DNA of 64,000 nt from Alphaproteobacteria bacterium. GTDB lineage: Bacteria; Pseudomonadota; Gammaproteobacteria; Burkholderiales; Burkholderiaceae_C. The stretch spans positions 62,001 through 126,000 of the forward strand of contig JASGCM010000006.1 of assembly GCA_030054175.1 (NCBI GenBank). Direction: 5' to 3'. The position numbers were made by a program, and so were the translations under genes. Numbering within the stretch: position 1 is the stretch's first letter; each line of letters begins with the position of its first letter. Of this stretch, positions 56,009-63,366 are shown one piece after another. The notes below the pieces were generated by a model, which saw only the letters and a list, made by a program, of their open reading frames with translations, did no database searches and was not told where the DNA came from.

Positions 56009-57534
56009 CGTGCCCCCGCACCCGCACCCGCACCCGCCGCTGCGCCAGGGCGCTGCACATGGTGGTCGCTGAGCTGTTGCCACTGGTGCGCCACTTGCAA
56101 CAAACGCGCCTCGCCAAAATAGTTGCCAATCAGCTGCAAGCCCACCGGCAGCCCGTGGGCGCCAAAGCCTGCCGGCACGCTCATGCCGGGCAGCCCCGCC
56201 AGCGACGCGGGCAGCGTGAAAATATCGGCCAGATAGTCGGCCACCGGGTCATCGCTGTTTTGGCCGATGCGCCAGGCCACCGTCGGTGCCACCGGCCCCG
56301 CGATCACATCGCACACCGACAACGCCCGCTGAAAATCATCGGCGATCATGCGCCGGATCTTTTGCGCTTGCAGATAGTAGGCGTCGTAATACCCGTGCGA
56401 CAGCACATAGGTGCCGGTCATGATGCGGCGCTTGACCTCGGCCCCAAAGCCCTCGGCCCGGCTCTTCTTGTACATGTCGATCAAATCATCCGGGTCTGCC
56501 GTGCGGTGGCCAAACTTCACGCCATCAAAGCGGCTCAGGTTCGACGACGCCTCGGCCGGGGCAATGATGTAATACGCCGGAATGGCCAACTCGGTCAGCG
56601 GCAGATCCACCTCGACCCGCACCGCACCCTGACGCTCCAGCACCGCCAGCGCCGACTCGATCGCCGTGCGCACATCGTCGGCCAGGCCCGGGCCAAAAAA
56701 CTGCTTCGGCACCCCGATGCGCAAGCCCTTCAATGGCTCGTTGAACCAACGGGTAAAGTCCTCGGTGGGCACCTCCAGGCAGGTCGAATCGCGATCGGCA
56801 TCAGGCCCGCACATCGCCCCCAACAGCAACGCGCAATCTTCTGCGCTGCGCGCCATCGGCCCCGCCTGATCCAGGCTCGACGCGTAGGCGATCATGCCGT
56901 AGCGGCTGATGCGCCCATAGGTGGGTTTGATTCCCGTGATGCCGCAAAACCCGCTCGGCTGCCTGATCGACCCGCCGGTGTCGGTGCCCGTGGCCGCAGG
57001 CACCAGGCCAGCGGCCACCGCCGCTGCGCTGCCCCCCGACGAGCCACCCGGCACACGGCTCGGGTCCCAGGGGTTCTTCACAGGGCCAAATGCCGAATTC
57101 TCGTTGCCCGAGCCCATCGCAAACTCATCGCAATTGACCTTACCCAGGCACACCATGCCTGCGCCGCCGGTGGCCTTGGCGTCGTCTTGCGCACCCTCGG
57201 CCCCCAGACGTCGCACCACCGTGGCATCAAAAGGCGAGCGATAGCCCGCCAACATCTTTGACCCCGCCGTGGTGGCGTAGTCGCGCGTGACAAAAATGTC
57301 CTTGTGCGCCAGCGGCACCCCCTCCAGCGGCCCGGCCGTGCCCGCCGCCAGACGCGCATCGGCACGCCGCGCCTGCGCCAGCGCCGCCTCGCCATTCACA
57401 TCCAGAAAACTGCCACTCGCATCGCCCCCGATCCGGGCCAAACAATGTTGTGCCAACTCAACCGCGGAAAACGACTTGTTGCGCAAACCCTGCGCCAACT
57501 CGGCCACGCTGTATTCGTGCAAAGACTTGTTCAT
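56005..57534 (-). CDS. gatA: aspartyl/glutamyl-tRNA amidotransferase subunit A
   Basis: A 509-residue amidase-signature subunit that releases ammonia from glutamine for GatCAB. The Ser-cisSer-Lys triad is visible: Lys in LAHKDIFVT, Ser/Ser in [20 protein letters not shown] (split) and [12 protein letters not shown]. The C-terminus ends in an unusual run of alternating Ala/Gly and Gly/Ala ([14 protein letters not shown]) encoded by near-perfect hexamer repeats at 56005-56045. The start [13 protein letters not shown] at 57534 is eight bases after the gatC stop. Confidence 0.96.
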   Translation of the reverse strand: MNKSLHEYSVAELAQGLRNKSFSAVELAQHCLARIGGDASGSFLDVNGEAALAQARRADARLAAGTAGPLEGVPLAHKDIFVTRDYATTAGSKMLAGYRSPFDATVVRRLGAEGAQDDAKATGGAGMVCLGKVNCDEFAMGSGNENSAFGPVKNPWDPSRVPGGSSGGSAAAVAAGLVPAATGTDTGGSIRQPSGFCGITGIKPTYGRISRYGMIAYASSLDQAGPMARSAEDCALLLGAMCGPDADRDSTCLEVPTEDFTRWFNEPLKGLRIGVPKQFFGPGLADDVRTAIESALAVLERQGAVRVEVDLPLTELAIPAYYIIAPAEASSNLSRFDGVKFGHRTADPDDLIDMYKKSRAEGFGAEVKRRIMTGTYVLSHGYYDAYYLQAQKIRRMIADDFQRALSVCDVIAGPVAPTVAWRIGQNSDDPVADYLADIFTLPASLAGLPGMSVPAGFGAHGLPVGLQLIGNYFGEARLLQVAHQWQQLSDHHVQRPGAAAGAGAGAGAR

Positions 57535-57542
57535 GGCGGCCC

Positions 57543-57842
57543 TCACTCGATCACCTTGGGCACCAAAAACAACCCGCGCTCCACCGCCGGGGCGCTGCGC
57601 TGGTTGGCCTCGCGCGCATTGGGCTCAGTGGCCACATCGTCGCGCAGGCGCAGCGCCATCGGCTGCACCACCTCGATCGGGTGTGCCAGCGGCACCACGC
57701 CAGCCGTGTCCACGCCCTGCATGGCCTCGACCAGCTTCAAAAAGCCGTTGATTTTGGTTTGCGCCTGCGCCGCCTCGTCGGGCTGCAACGCCAGCCGGGC
57801 CAGGTTCGCAATGCGGTCTATGTCTTGTGGGGTCAGTGACAT
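57543..57842 (-). CDS. gatC: aspartyl/glutamyl-tRNA amidotransferase subunit C
   Basis: A 99-residue subunit that stabilises GatA in GatCAB. It begins [19 protein letters not shown], the standard GatC N-terminus, and contains [15 protein letters not shown] and VVPLAHP. It is the first gene of the gatC-gatA-gatB operon, all on the minus strand. In many betaproteobacteria mreB lies upstream in the divergent direction; here an accessory islet occupies that place. Confidence 0.93.
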   Translation of the reverse strand: MSLTPQDIDRIANLARLALQPDEAAQAQTKINGFLKLVEAMQGVDTAGVVPLAHPIEVVQPMALRLRDDVATEPNAREANQRSAPAVERGLFLVPKVIE

Positions 57843-57864
57843 GGGTTTTGTGCGTAAAAGCGCA

Positions 57865-57893
57865 ATTATCGCCGCACTTAACCCGCCCGCCAG
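57865..57893 (-). promoter_or_regulatory. candidate sigma-70 promoter of gatCAB
   Basis: On the minus strand, CTGGCG (57893-57888), a 17-base spacer and GATAAT (57870-57865) lie about 23 bases upstream of the gatC ATG. The -10 is good and the -35 is poor. Confidence 0.35.
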
Positions 57894-57918
57894 GTCGACA
57901 ACTTGCCCATTTTGTAGC

Positions 57919-57952
57919 GCAATTGGGCGGTTCGGGTGACCCGCCCAATTGC
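57919..57952. terminator. strong 12-bp hairpin between Rpn-family gene and gatC
   Basis: GCAATTGGGCGG (57919-57930) pairs perfectly with CCGCCCAATTGC (57941-57952) around a ten-base loop. It starts eight bases beyond the stop of the Rpn-family gene on the minus strand. No T run follows in either direction, so it may be a degenerate terminator or an RNA-stability hairpin that keeps islet transcription out of gatCAB. Confidence 0.45.
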
Positions 57953-57959
57953 AGTGGCT

Positions 57960-58813
57960 TTAGCGCTGTGCAGACTTCAGTCGCGCAATTTCTTCTTGTG
58001 CGGCTTGAAGTTGTTGCACAACTAGCGCGGCTTTCCTTTGGGCCTGTGTTGCTTTCCTTTTGGCTAGTTCTGCCTCTTGCCGGGCCTTTTCCGCATCAGC
58101 CTTGCTTTCCAGTGCATCGTTCTCTAACGTCCACTGGACACGCTGATAGTCCAGGCGCGAGGCGTAGATGTGATAGTTTTCTTCTTTCTCAGAAAAATTG
58201 TGCAGTACCGTCATGGCTTTCCTCATTTCGGGTGTGTGCATCCATTCGGGCAGGTTGACATCGTTCAGCGTATCGCCCTCGACAAATAATTTTAGCCACC
58301 TTTGCTGCTCATTAGCAACATCGCCCACTTTGCATTTATTCAGTTCAATCACCCAGATGCCACCATGTTCGACCAGGGTCTGGTTGGACTCGTCTCTGAG
58401 TTTGTAGCGATGGATCGGGAGCGGGTCGTGCGGCGTCACCACCGAGTTGACCAGCCAGATGCTGTATGCGGGTTGCAGCTTGTCGTAGTGATCTCCGCTG
58501 ACGACTTGCTTGGCATACAAGTCAGACCAGCAGTAGATCATGCGGTAGCGCAGATCGCGCTTTCGCAGCATCTGGATCTCGACCTGAAACATCCGAGACG
58601 TGGTGTCACGGGCCTTGACATCAACGATGTGCATTTTGTCGTTGGCAAACTCGCGCTCTCTGGCTGGGTTGAGCAACTCCACCGAGGTGATGGGCGAGGC
58701 AACTCTTCCCCCAGGATGGCGTTGAGAAAGTGAACCAGCAGATGGCGGTTGTCCTCGGCCCCCAAGATGGCTTTGAACACGCAATCCACCTTGGGGTCGA
58801 TGCGATGTTTCAT
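57960..58813 (-). pseudogene. Rpn-family recombination-promoting nuclease/PD-(D/E)XK transposase-like, frameshifted
   Basis: The start MKHRIDPKVDCVFKAILGAEDN at 58813 is the typical N-terminus of the Rpn/PD-(D/E)XK transposase-like family. It reads to EELP at about 58700, then the family sequence continues in another frame: SPITSVELLNPAREREF, the nuclease segment DKMHIVDVKARDTTSRMFQVEIQM (split), and a helical middle. A long Lys/Ala/Glu-rich coiled coil ends the protein. Adding one G after GAGTTG would restore a continuous frame, so a single-base deletion, or an assembly error, explains the break. It lies 39 bases downstream of the Fic gene on the same strand. A partial second copy is at 60594-60965. 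Confidence 0.78.
58131..58316. repeat. 186-bp direct repeat, copy 1 (inside Rpn-family gene)
   Basis: This segment matches 60780-60965 over 186 bases in the same orientation with no gaps and about nine mismatches by hand comparison. The two copies flank the Fic gene. Beyond 58316 the similarity ends abruptly after ATTAGC. Confidence 0.85.
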
Positions 58814-58841
58814 GGACAGGCATCGTAGAAATGCCGTCCAT
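58812..58841 (-). promoter_or_regulatory. inverted repeat overlapping the Rpn-family start codon
   Basis: Arms ATGGACaGGCAT (58812-58823) and ATGCCgTCCAT (58831-58841) are complementary, with a seven-base loop and one bulged base. On the minus-strand transcript the 3' arm ends in the first two bases of the Rpn ATG, so folding would partly hide the start codon. It sits between the fic stop and the Rpn start. Confidence 0.55.
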
Positions 58842-58852
58842 CGTTGTAAATA

Positions 58853-60262
58853 TCACTGCTTCTGTGAATCAGTTACATCAGACGCACGCTTCAGCTTGAA
58901 CTGCGTGGGCGACTCTTCAAAGTCGTTGGTGGTGCGCAGTGCGGCAATGAGCTGCGGCAGTTCTGTGTAGTCGAACTCTGAGCACCACTGCGCCGCGAAT
59001 GCGAGCGCTTTGATAAAGCCATCGGGCTCGTTGTTCTGCGTCAGCGCTCGCTGGCAATCCACGTACTGAGGATGAAACAGCGTTGGAATGATGATGCGGG
59101 ATAGCCCCAGCCGGGACAACTCGGCATTCATGGTCAGGCGTGACAGTCGGCCATTGCCGTCGTCGAAGGGGTGGGCCTCGGAAACCAGGAATGCATAGAA
59201 GATGGCGCGCGCCAGACCTTCAGGTACGCTCATGGCCAGTTGCGAGCCTTCTTGCAGTGTGCCCCGCACAAAGCCAGGCAGCACAAACTGAGTTGTGCCA
59301 GCAAAGTTGGCTTGCGTCTTCAGCTCCCCGGGCCGCGCCTCGGGGCGTCGTTCGAGCATCGCGCGGTGGCGCTCTTGCAGTCCGGCCACGAAGTCAAGTC
59401 CGGGTGGAGGGATGCTGTCGCGCGTCCCCGAATTCATGGCCTGCTGGAATACGCCCAAAACGTCGTGCGAGTCTTTCGGACGGCCTGGCACGATGGCGTT
59501 GCGAAGCACAATGGCTTGCGCCTCCTCGATGGAAAACTTCGTGCCCTCAACGTAGTTGGAGAAGTAGGACTCAATGAACGCCGCATGCAGCTTGGCATTG
59601 CCTGTAGGGGTCTGGTCCCGAATGCGAGGAAGCACATCCGATCGCAATGCCGATGCGAGCCGCTCGAAGCGAGCCATCCGTTCGGGGTCCACCGGGGTGC
59701 CTTGGGCGACCAGCTGACCTGCCCGGGTGCGCAGCGCGCCTCTTTTGTGCGTTTTAAGCAGCAGGCCAACCATTTCGTTGAGCGTGTCGAAGGCGCTTTG
59801 CGCTTGCATCGCAGGCACAAGCGCGCTGGCTGCGTCTCGAACCTGGTTCAGGGCTGTCTCGCCTGAAGCGTTGAGAATGGACACCAGGCGCTCTTCTACG
59901 GCCACCCGTCCCACGCGTGCCGGCCGCTTGCCGACCACGCGGCCCAGGTTCTCCAACAGGGCACGTGCGCTAGAGGCCCAGTACAACCCTGTGTTTCCCA
60001 GAGCCAGATCGCCAGGTTGGGCACCTGGACCCTGCAGCAGCACGAGGTCGACGCCTGGCAGGTGGATGGTACGGTTGTAACGGGTGGGGTGACTCAAGGT
60101 GACATAGCTCTCGGGCGTCAGTCCACGGGTCAGCGCACTGACGTGCGAGACCACCGCATCGGGCACCAGATGCCCGGCGATTAACTGCCAGTGACGCTGG
60201 ACGCGCGAGCGGACCTCCTCCTCAGTGCCTTCGCTCACGTAAACACCAGAGGCGATGCGCAC
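58853..60262 (-). CDS. Fic-domain protein (probable AMPylase) with N-terminal inhibitory motif
   Basis: A protein of at least 469 residues with an intact Fic motif, HPFDDGNGRLSRL, which in this family transfers AMP, and sometimes other groups, to a hydroxyl of a target protein. About 110 residues before it lies SNYVEG within FIESYFSNYVEGTKFS, matching the [S/T]xxxE[G/N] inhibitory helix, so the enzyme is expected to be self-inhibited. The N-terminal segment VRIASGVYVSEGTEEEV resembles the wing of a winged-helix/AbiEi-like DNA-binding domain. In-frame sequence upstream of the GTG at 60262 looks coding (RQLQRRAKAGKL) but contains no start codon, so the true N-terminus is uncertain. Confidence 0.85.
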   Translation of the reverse strand: MRIASGVYVSEGTEEEVRSRVQRHWQLIAGHLVPDAVVSHVSALTRGLTPESYVTLSHPTRYNRTIHLPGVDLVLLQGPGAQPGDLALGNTGLYWASSARALLENLGRVVGKRPARVGRVAVEERLVSILNASGETALNQVRDAASALVPAMQAQSAFDTLNEMVGLLLKTHKRGALRTRAGQLVAQGTPVDPERMARFERLASALRSDVLPRIRDQTPTGNAKLHAAFIESYFSNYVEGTKFSIEEAQAIVLRNAIVPGRPKDSHDVLGVFQQAMNSGTRDSIPPPGLDFVAGLQERHRAMLERRPEARPGELKTQANFAGTTQFVLPGFVRGTLQEGSQLAMSVPEGLARAIFYAFLVSEAHPFDDGNGRLSRLTMNAELSRLGLSRIIIPTLFHPQYVDCQRALTQNNEPDGFIKALAFAAQWCSEFDYTELPQLIAALRTTNDFEESPTQFKLKRASDVTDSQKQ

Positions 60263-60593
60263 AAGCTTCCCGGCCTTTGCGCGCCGTTGAAGCTGGCGAG
60301 CGAATGTTGCGTCGTCCCTGGCAAAGAAGACTTCGGCGTAGGGCTGTCGCGAAGAAGCTTTCTTTGATCCAGGTGCTGGCCGTGATTGTCGTTATTTAAC
60401 TTTATAAAAACAAAAATTGTCGTGAATCAACTAAATTGATGGTAGCCCCCTGGCCATGCAAACCAGCGGTTGGAAATCACGGGCGGACCAATCGAAAGTT
60501 GGGTCTTCTTTGGGTTGATGGACGTCAGGTCGCTTGTCGGGGGTGGCACGCCGCTCATAGCGTTTGCGGTGCCGGTGGATGTCTGCGGTGACT
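60263..60593. other. 331-base gap between fic and the Rpn 3' fragment
   Basis: 60263-60391 is an open continuation of the fic frame with no start codon. 60385-60430 holds the fic promoter and paired octamer repeats. 60431-60593 shows no gene or repeat that I can support. It ends where the 3' end of the second Rpn copy begins. Confidence 0.6.
60385..60430 (-). promoter_or_regulatory. fic promoter with paired ACGACAAT operator-like repeats
   Basis: On the minus strand TTGATT (60430-60425), an 18-base spacer and TATAAA (60406-60401) form a plausible sigma-70 promoter. The octamer ACGACAAT occurs twice in direct orientation, at 60423-60416 inside the spacer and at 60392-60385 just after the expected start point, 31 bases (about three helical turns) apart. 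This is the layout of a repressor site, perhaps for the Fic protein's own N-terminal domain. Confidence 0.5.
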
Positions 60594-60965
60594 TTAGCGT
60601 TGTGCCGACTTCAGTCGGGCCATTTCTTCTTGAGCGGCCTGAAGCTGTTGCATGAGTTGCTGCTTGACCTGCTTAACTTCTTGGGCAGCTTTTCTCTTGG
60701 CTTGCTTAACATCCTGCGCGGCTTTTTTCATGCCCAGTTCCAGTGCTTGCTGGGCCTTTGCCGCGTTCTCCTCCAGTGCCCACTGGACACGCTGATAGTC
60801 CAGGCGCGAAGCGTACATGTGGTAGTTTTCTTCTTTCTCAGAAAAATCGTGCAGTACCGACATGGCTTTCCTCATTTCGGGTGTTTGCATCCACTCGGGC
60901 AGGTCGACATCGTTCAGCGTTTCGCCCTCGACAAATAATTTTAGCCACCTTTGCTGCTCATTAGC
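60594..60965 (-). pseudogene. 3' fragment of a second Rpn-family gene
   Basis: Only the C-terminal part is present. The frame matches the other copy from about the ANEQQRWLKLF segment through TPEMRKAMSVLHDFSEKEEN (split), YASRLDYQRVQW and the end EEMARLKSAQR. The coiled-coil between these blocks differs (KQAKRKAAQEVKQVKQQL), so the copies diverged before or after duplication. An internal ATG at 60890 could give a 98-residue coiled-coil peptide. No nuclease domain remains. Similarity to copy 1 stops sharply at ATTAGC (60960-60965). Confidence 0.75.
60780..60965. repeat. 186-bp direct repeat, copy 2
   Basis: Partner of 58131-58316, in the same orientation on the far side of the Fic gene. Recombination between the two would delete fic and about 2.6 kb. 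Confidence 0.85.
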
Positions 60966-61090
60966 CTCATCGCGCTCATTGGGTGTATCTCATTGATATC
61001 CTCTTCTTGTAACGAATAGAAAAATCAGATAAATTAATCGCTGACGCGTCGATGACATCACCCGCAAGGGCGCTCCGGCGTAAAGAGTGT

Positions 61091-61115
61091 GAAGGCCTCC
61101 CCAGTGGAGGCTTTC
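61091..61115. terminator. hairpin downstream of rfaH, possible bidirectional terminator
   Basis: GAAgGCCTCC pairs with GGAGGCTTTC around CCAGT, with one mismatch. It lies about 40 bases past the rfaH stop on the minus strand. Short A and T runs flank it on both sides, so it could act weakly in either direction. Confidence 0.4.
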
Positions 61116-61152
61116 CGCTTTGTGGGGCACAAAGTTGGCTTGGTCATGACAC

Positions 61153-61650
61153 CTACCCCACCCGCCGCACCTGGTCTGCCATGGCCGGCAGCTGCACCGT
61201 GCGACTCATCCACTCGATCAGCACCATCACCCGCTGCTGGCCGTCGCGCATCTGATACACCCCCTCAAACCCGGCAAACGGGCCGTGCGTCACCACCACC
61301 CGCTCCCCCGGCTCAAAGAGGCGCTGCGGCTCGCTCCGGCGGGCCTGCTCTTGCAGCTTGAACCATTCGATCAGGTCATCGCTGATCCGCGCCGGTCGGG
61401 TGCCAAACCGCACCATGTGCAACACCCCTTGCGTGGAGCGAATCGGCCCCCAGGCCTTGTCCCCCAGTGCCGTGCCCAGACGCACAAACACATAGCGCGG
61501 AAACAGCGACACATCGACCGGATGCACCGCCTTTTGGCGCACTTTTTCCACCCGCATCGTGGGCAAAAAGCAGGGGTAGCCCTGCCGTTGCAAGTGGGTC
61601 AGCGCCACCGCTTCCTGGCGGATCTTGGTGTAGATCAGGTACCAATGCAT
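61153..61650 (-). CDS. rfaH: transcription antiterminator RfaH (NusG paralogue)
   Basis: A 165-residue NusG-like protein. The NGN domain begins MHWYLIYTKIRQEAVALTHL and contains GYPCFLPTM and SLFPRYVFVRLG. The C-terminal KOW domain is FEPGERVVVTHGPFAGFEGV. It is too short and divergent to be housekeeping NusG, which is normally next to secE and rplK. RfaH-type proteins suppress polarity in long surface-polysaccharide operons that carry an ops element. A neighbouring glycosyltransferase gene and galE fit this role. The start at 61650 gives the usual MxWYL N-terminus. Confidence 0.9.
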   Translation of the reverse strand: MHWYLIYTKIRQEAVALTHLQRQGYPCFLPTMRVEKVRQKAVHPVDVSLFPRYVFVRLGTALGDKAWGPIRSTQGVLHMVRFGTRPARISDDLIEWFKLQEQARRSEPQRLFEPGERVVVTHGPFAGFEGVYQMRDGQQRVMVLIEWMSRTVQLPAMADQVRRVG

Positions 61651-61698
61651 GGTGCGAAAAGAGCCCCCGAAAAGACGATGTGCGCCCACCATTTTTGA

Positions 61699-61727
61699 TC
61701 CATATCAAAGCATAAAATGGAAGTAAA
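61699..61727 (-). promoter_or_regulatory. candidate rfaH promoter
   Basis: On the minus strand TTTACT (61727-61722), a 17-base spacer and TATGGA (61704-61699) lie about 50 bases upstream of the rfaH ATG, in an AT-rich stretch. Confidence 0.35.
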
Positions 61728-61754
61728 TTAGAACTTTATAATCTAATAAAAGAA

Positions 61755-61799
61755 AACGCCTTCACATGAAAGGCGTTGGGCCGAAGATGCGATCTTCGG
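61755..61799 (-). terminator. tandem perfect hairpins; minus-strand terminator upstream of rfaH
   Basis: Hairpin 1: CCGAAGAT/ATCTTCGG (61781-61788 with 61792-61799), loop of three. Hairpin 2: AACGCCTT/AAGGCGTT (61755-61762 with 61770-61777), loop of seven. On the minus strand hairpin 2 is followed by TTTTCTTTTATT, the form of a rho-independent terminator. It would block antisense transcription arriving from galE, or act in the rfaH leader if transcription starts further up. Confidence 0.6.
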
Positions 61800-61828
61800 T
61801 GGGGTTAATGAACTCCATTGTATTCATC

Positions 61829-61848
61829 AATTGGGCTCTGCCCCAATT
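61829..61848. repeat. degenerate copy of the GGGGTC palindromic repeat
   Basis: AATTGGGCTCTGCCCCAATT differs from the AATTGGGGTCTGACCCCAATT core of the 45.7-kb palindrome by one substitution and one deleted base. Like the other copies it lies between divergent genes, here rfaH and the glycosyltransferase gene. Confidence 0.6.
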
Positions 61849-61876
61849 TTCGGGCTACTCCTGAATGCCAGCTTGA

Positions 61877-63365
61877 ATGAACAGCACAAAACCCATCCAA
61901 TCTGCGACACCCTGGGGCCTGTACGGTGCCATCGCCACCCTTTGGGTTTGGTTGCTGATCGGTGCCATGCACAATGGGGCTCAACTCAGCGACAACCTGG
62001 AGCATTTCATCTGGTCACACAGCTTCCAGTGGGGCTACTGGAAGCACCCGCCATTGCCCACCTGGCTGGTCTACGGCCTCAACCATGCCTTCGGTCCCAA
62101 CGCACGATGGACCTATGTCTTGGCCGGCTTATGCTTTACCGTGACCCTGGTGGCCACATACCGCATCGCCCAACACCTGTTCGATCGCCATGCGGCTTCT
62201 GTGGTCGCCATGATCATCAGCCTGCACCTGGGGTTCACACGCGGCGCGCAACTCTACAACCACAACACCGTCATGCTGAGCACGATCGCGCTCACCGTCT
62301 GGGCCGCCCTGTGGGCTGTGCAACGTGGCCGCCTGGGGTGGTGGGTCTTGGTGGGCCTGCTGGCGGGGCTGTCGATGCTGGCCAAGTACCAGTCCGCATT
62401 CCCCCTGTTGGGCATTGTGTTGGCCATCGCACTCAGCCCCGACAGGCGCAGACTTGTCGCTGGTGTGTTGATCGCTGTGGCTGTTGCGTTGTGTGTGATG
62501 ACACCGCACTTTGTTTGGCTCATGAACGCTCCCGCCACCCCGTTGCAATACGCCATGGGTTATGTGGGCGACGACCCGGCGCAAGCCAGCCGATGGATGC
62601 GGATGGTGGAGTTTGTGCTCCGGCAACTCCACTACTACCTGCCGCTCATAGTCTTCATGGCTTTGGCGGTCGTTTATCAACTCAGCCGCCAAAGGTTGCC
62701 AACATTCAGGCCAGTCAAGCCATTTGATCCAACGCAAAAGGCCTGGATGATCGGCTTGCTGGCTTTACCTTTGTCAGTGATGGTTGTCATGGCATTGGTC
62801 TTTGGCGTACAAATTCAAAGCCCCTGGGGGCTGCAAGCCTTGCAATTCTTGCCTGTTTTCATAGCCCCATGGGTGATGAAAAAAGTGCAGTCCGTTCAGC
62901 CTGTTTCACGTGCGGGCATGGTGGGGCATTCAACTCGTTGCCTTGACGTTTTGGGTGGCTCAAAATCAGGGGTGGGTAGAACACAGCCATGAGACAGTCA
63001 CCATGCGCGAACTGCCCGCCCAAGCCATTGCACAACAGGCACAGGCCTATTGGCGTGCGCACACCACTTGCCCTCTGCGCTATTTGTCGGGTGACACCAC
63101 CATGGCGGGCATCATTTCCATTTACTCGGGCCATCACCTGCTTGTCCTTGAAGACAATGATCCGGCCAAATCGCCATGGATCGATCTCGCGGACATGCGC
63201 CAGAGTGGTTACTTGGCCATATCCGTCAACTCCAGCCCCGAGCCCGTCACCGACGCCTTGGTCATTCCACTGGTGCTGCGAAAGCATCAAAATCAAACCA
63301 ACCCGCCTCACAGCGATATGGTGATCCGGTTTGTGCCGCCCGAAGACTGCGAACAGGGCATTTAG
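61877..63365 (+). pseudogene. GT39/ArnT-like membrane glycosyltransferase interrupted by one base
   Basis: The first frame (61877-62992) encodes a polytopic membrane protein of the dolichyl-phosphate-mannose mannosyltransferase-like family: DNLEHFIWSHSFQWGYWKHP (an acidic catalytic-type first loop), HPPLPTWLVYGLNHAFG, FTRGAQLYNHNTVMLST and many helices. At an A6 run (62879-62884) the homologous text passes to the +1 frame (KKCSPFSLFHVRAWWGIQLV in part). It then continues as a C-terminal soluble domain to the TAG at 63363-63365 (LRYLSGDTTMAGIISIYSGH in part). Removing one A joins the two into a single protein of about 495 residues. It may be a pseudogene, a slippage switch or a sequencing error. 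Likely substrate: a lipid-linked sugar for surface polysaccharide. Confidence 0.78.
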
Positions 63366-63366
63366 T

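Noticed and set aside
55067-57261. Two long plus-strand open frames
   Set aside because: Antisense shadows of gatB and gatA, both of which are fully supported on the minus strand.
62879-62884. Classic -1 programmed frameshift (A AAA AAG type) in the glycosyltransferase gene
   Set aside because: The two frames are related by +1, not -1, so the dnaX-like mechanism does not join them. Homopolymer indel or slippage fits better.
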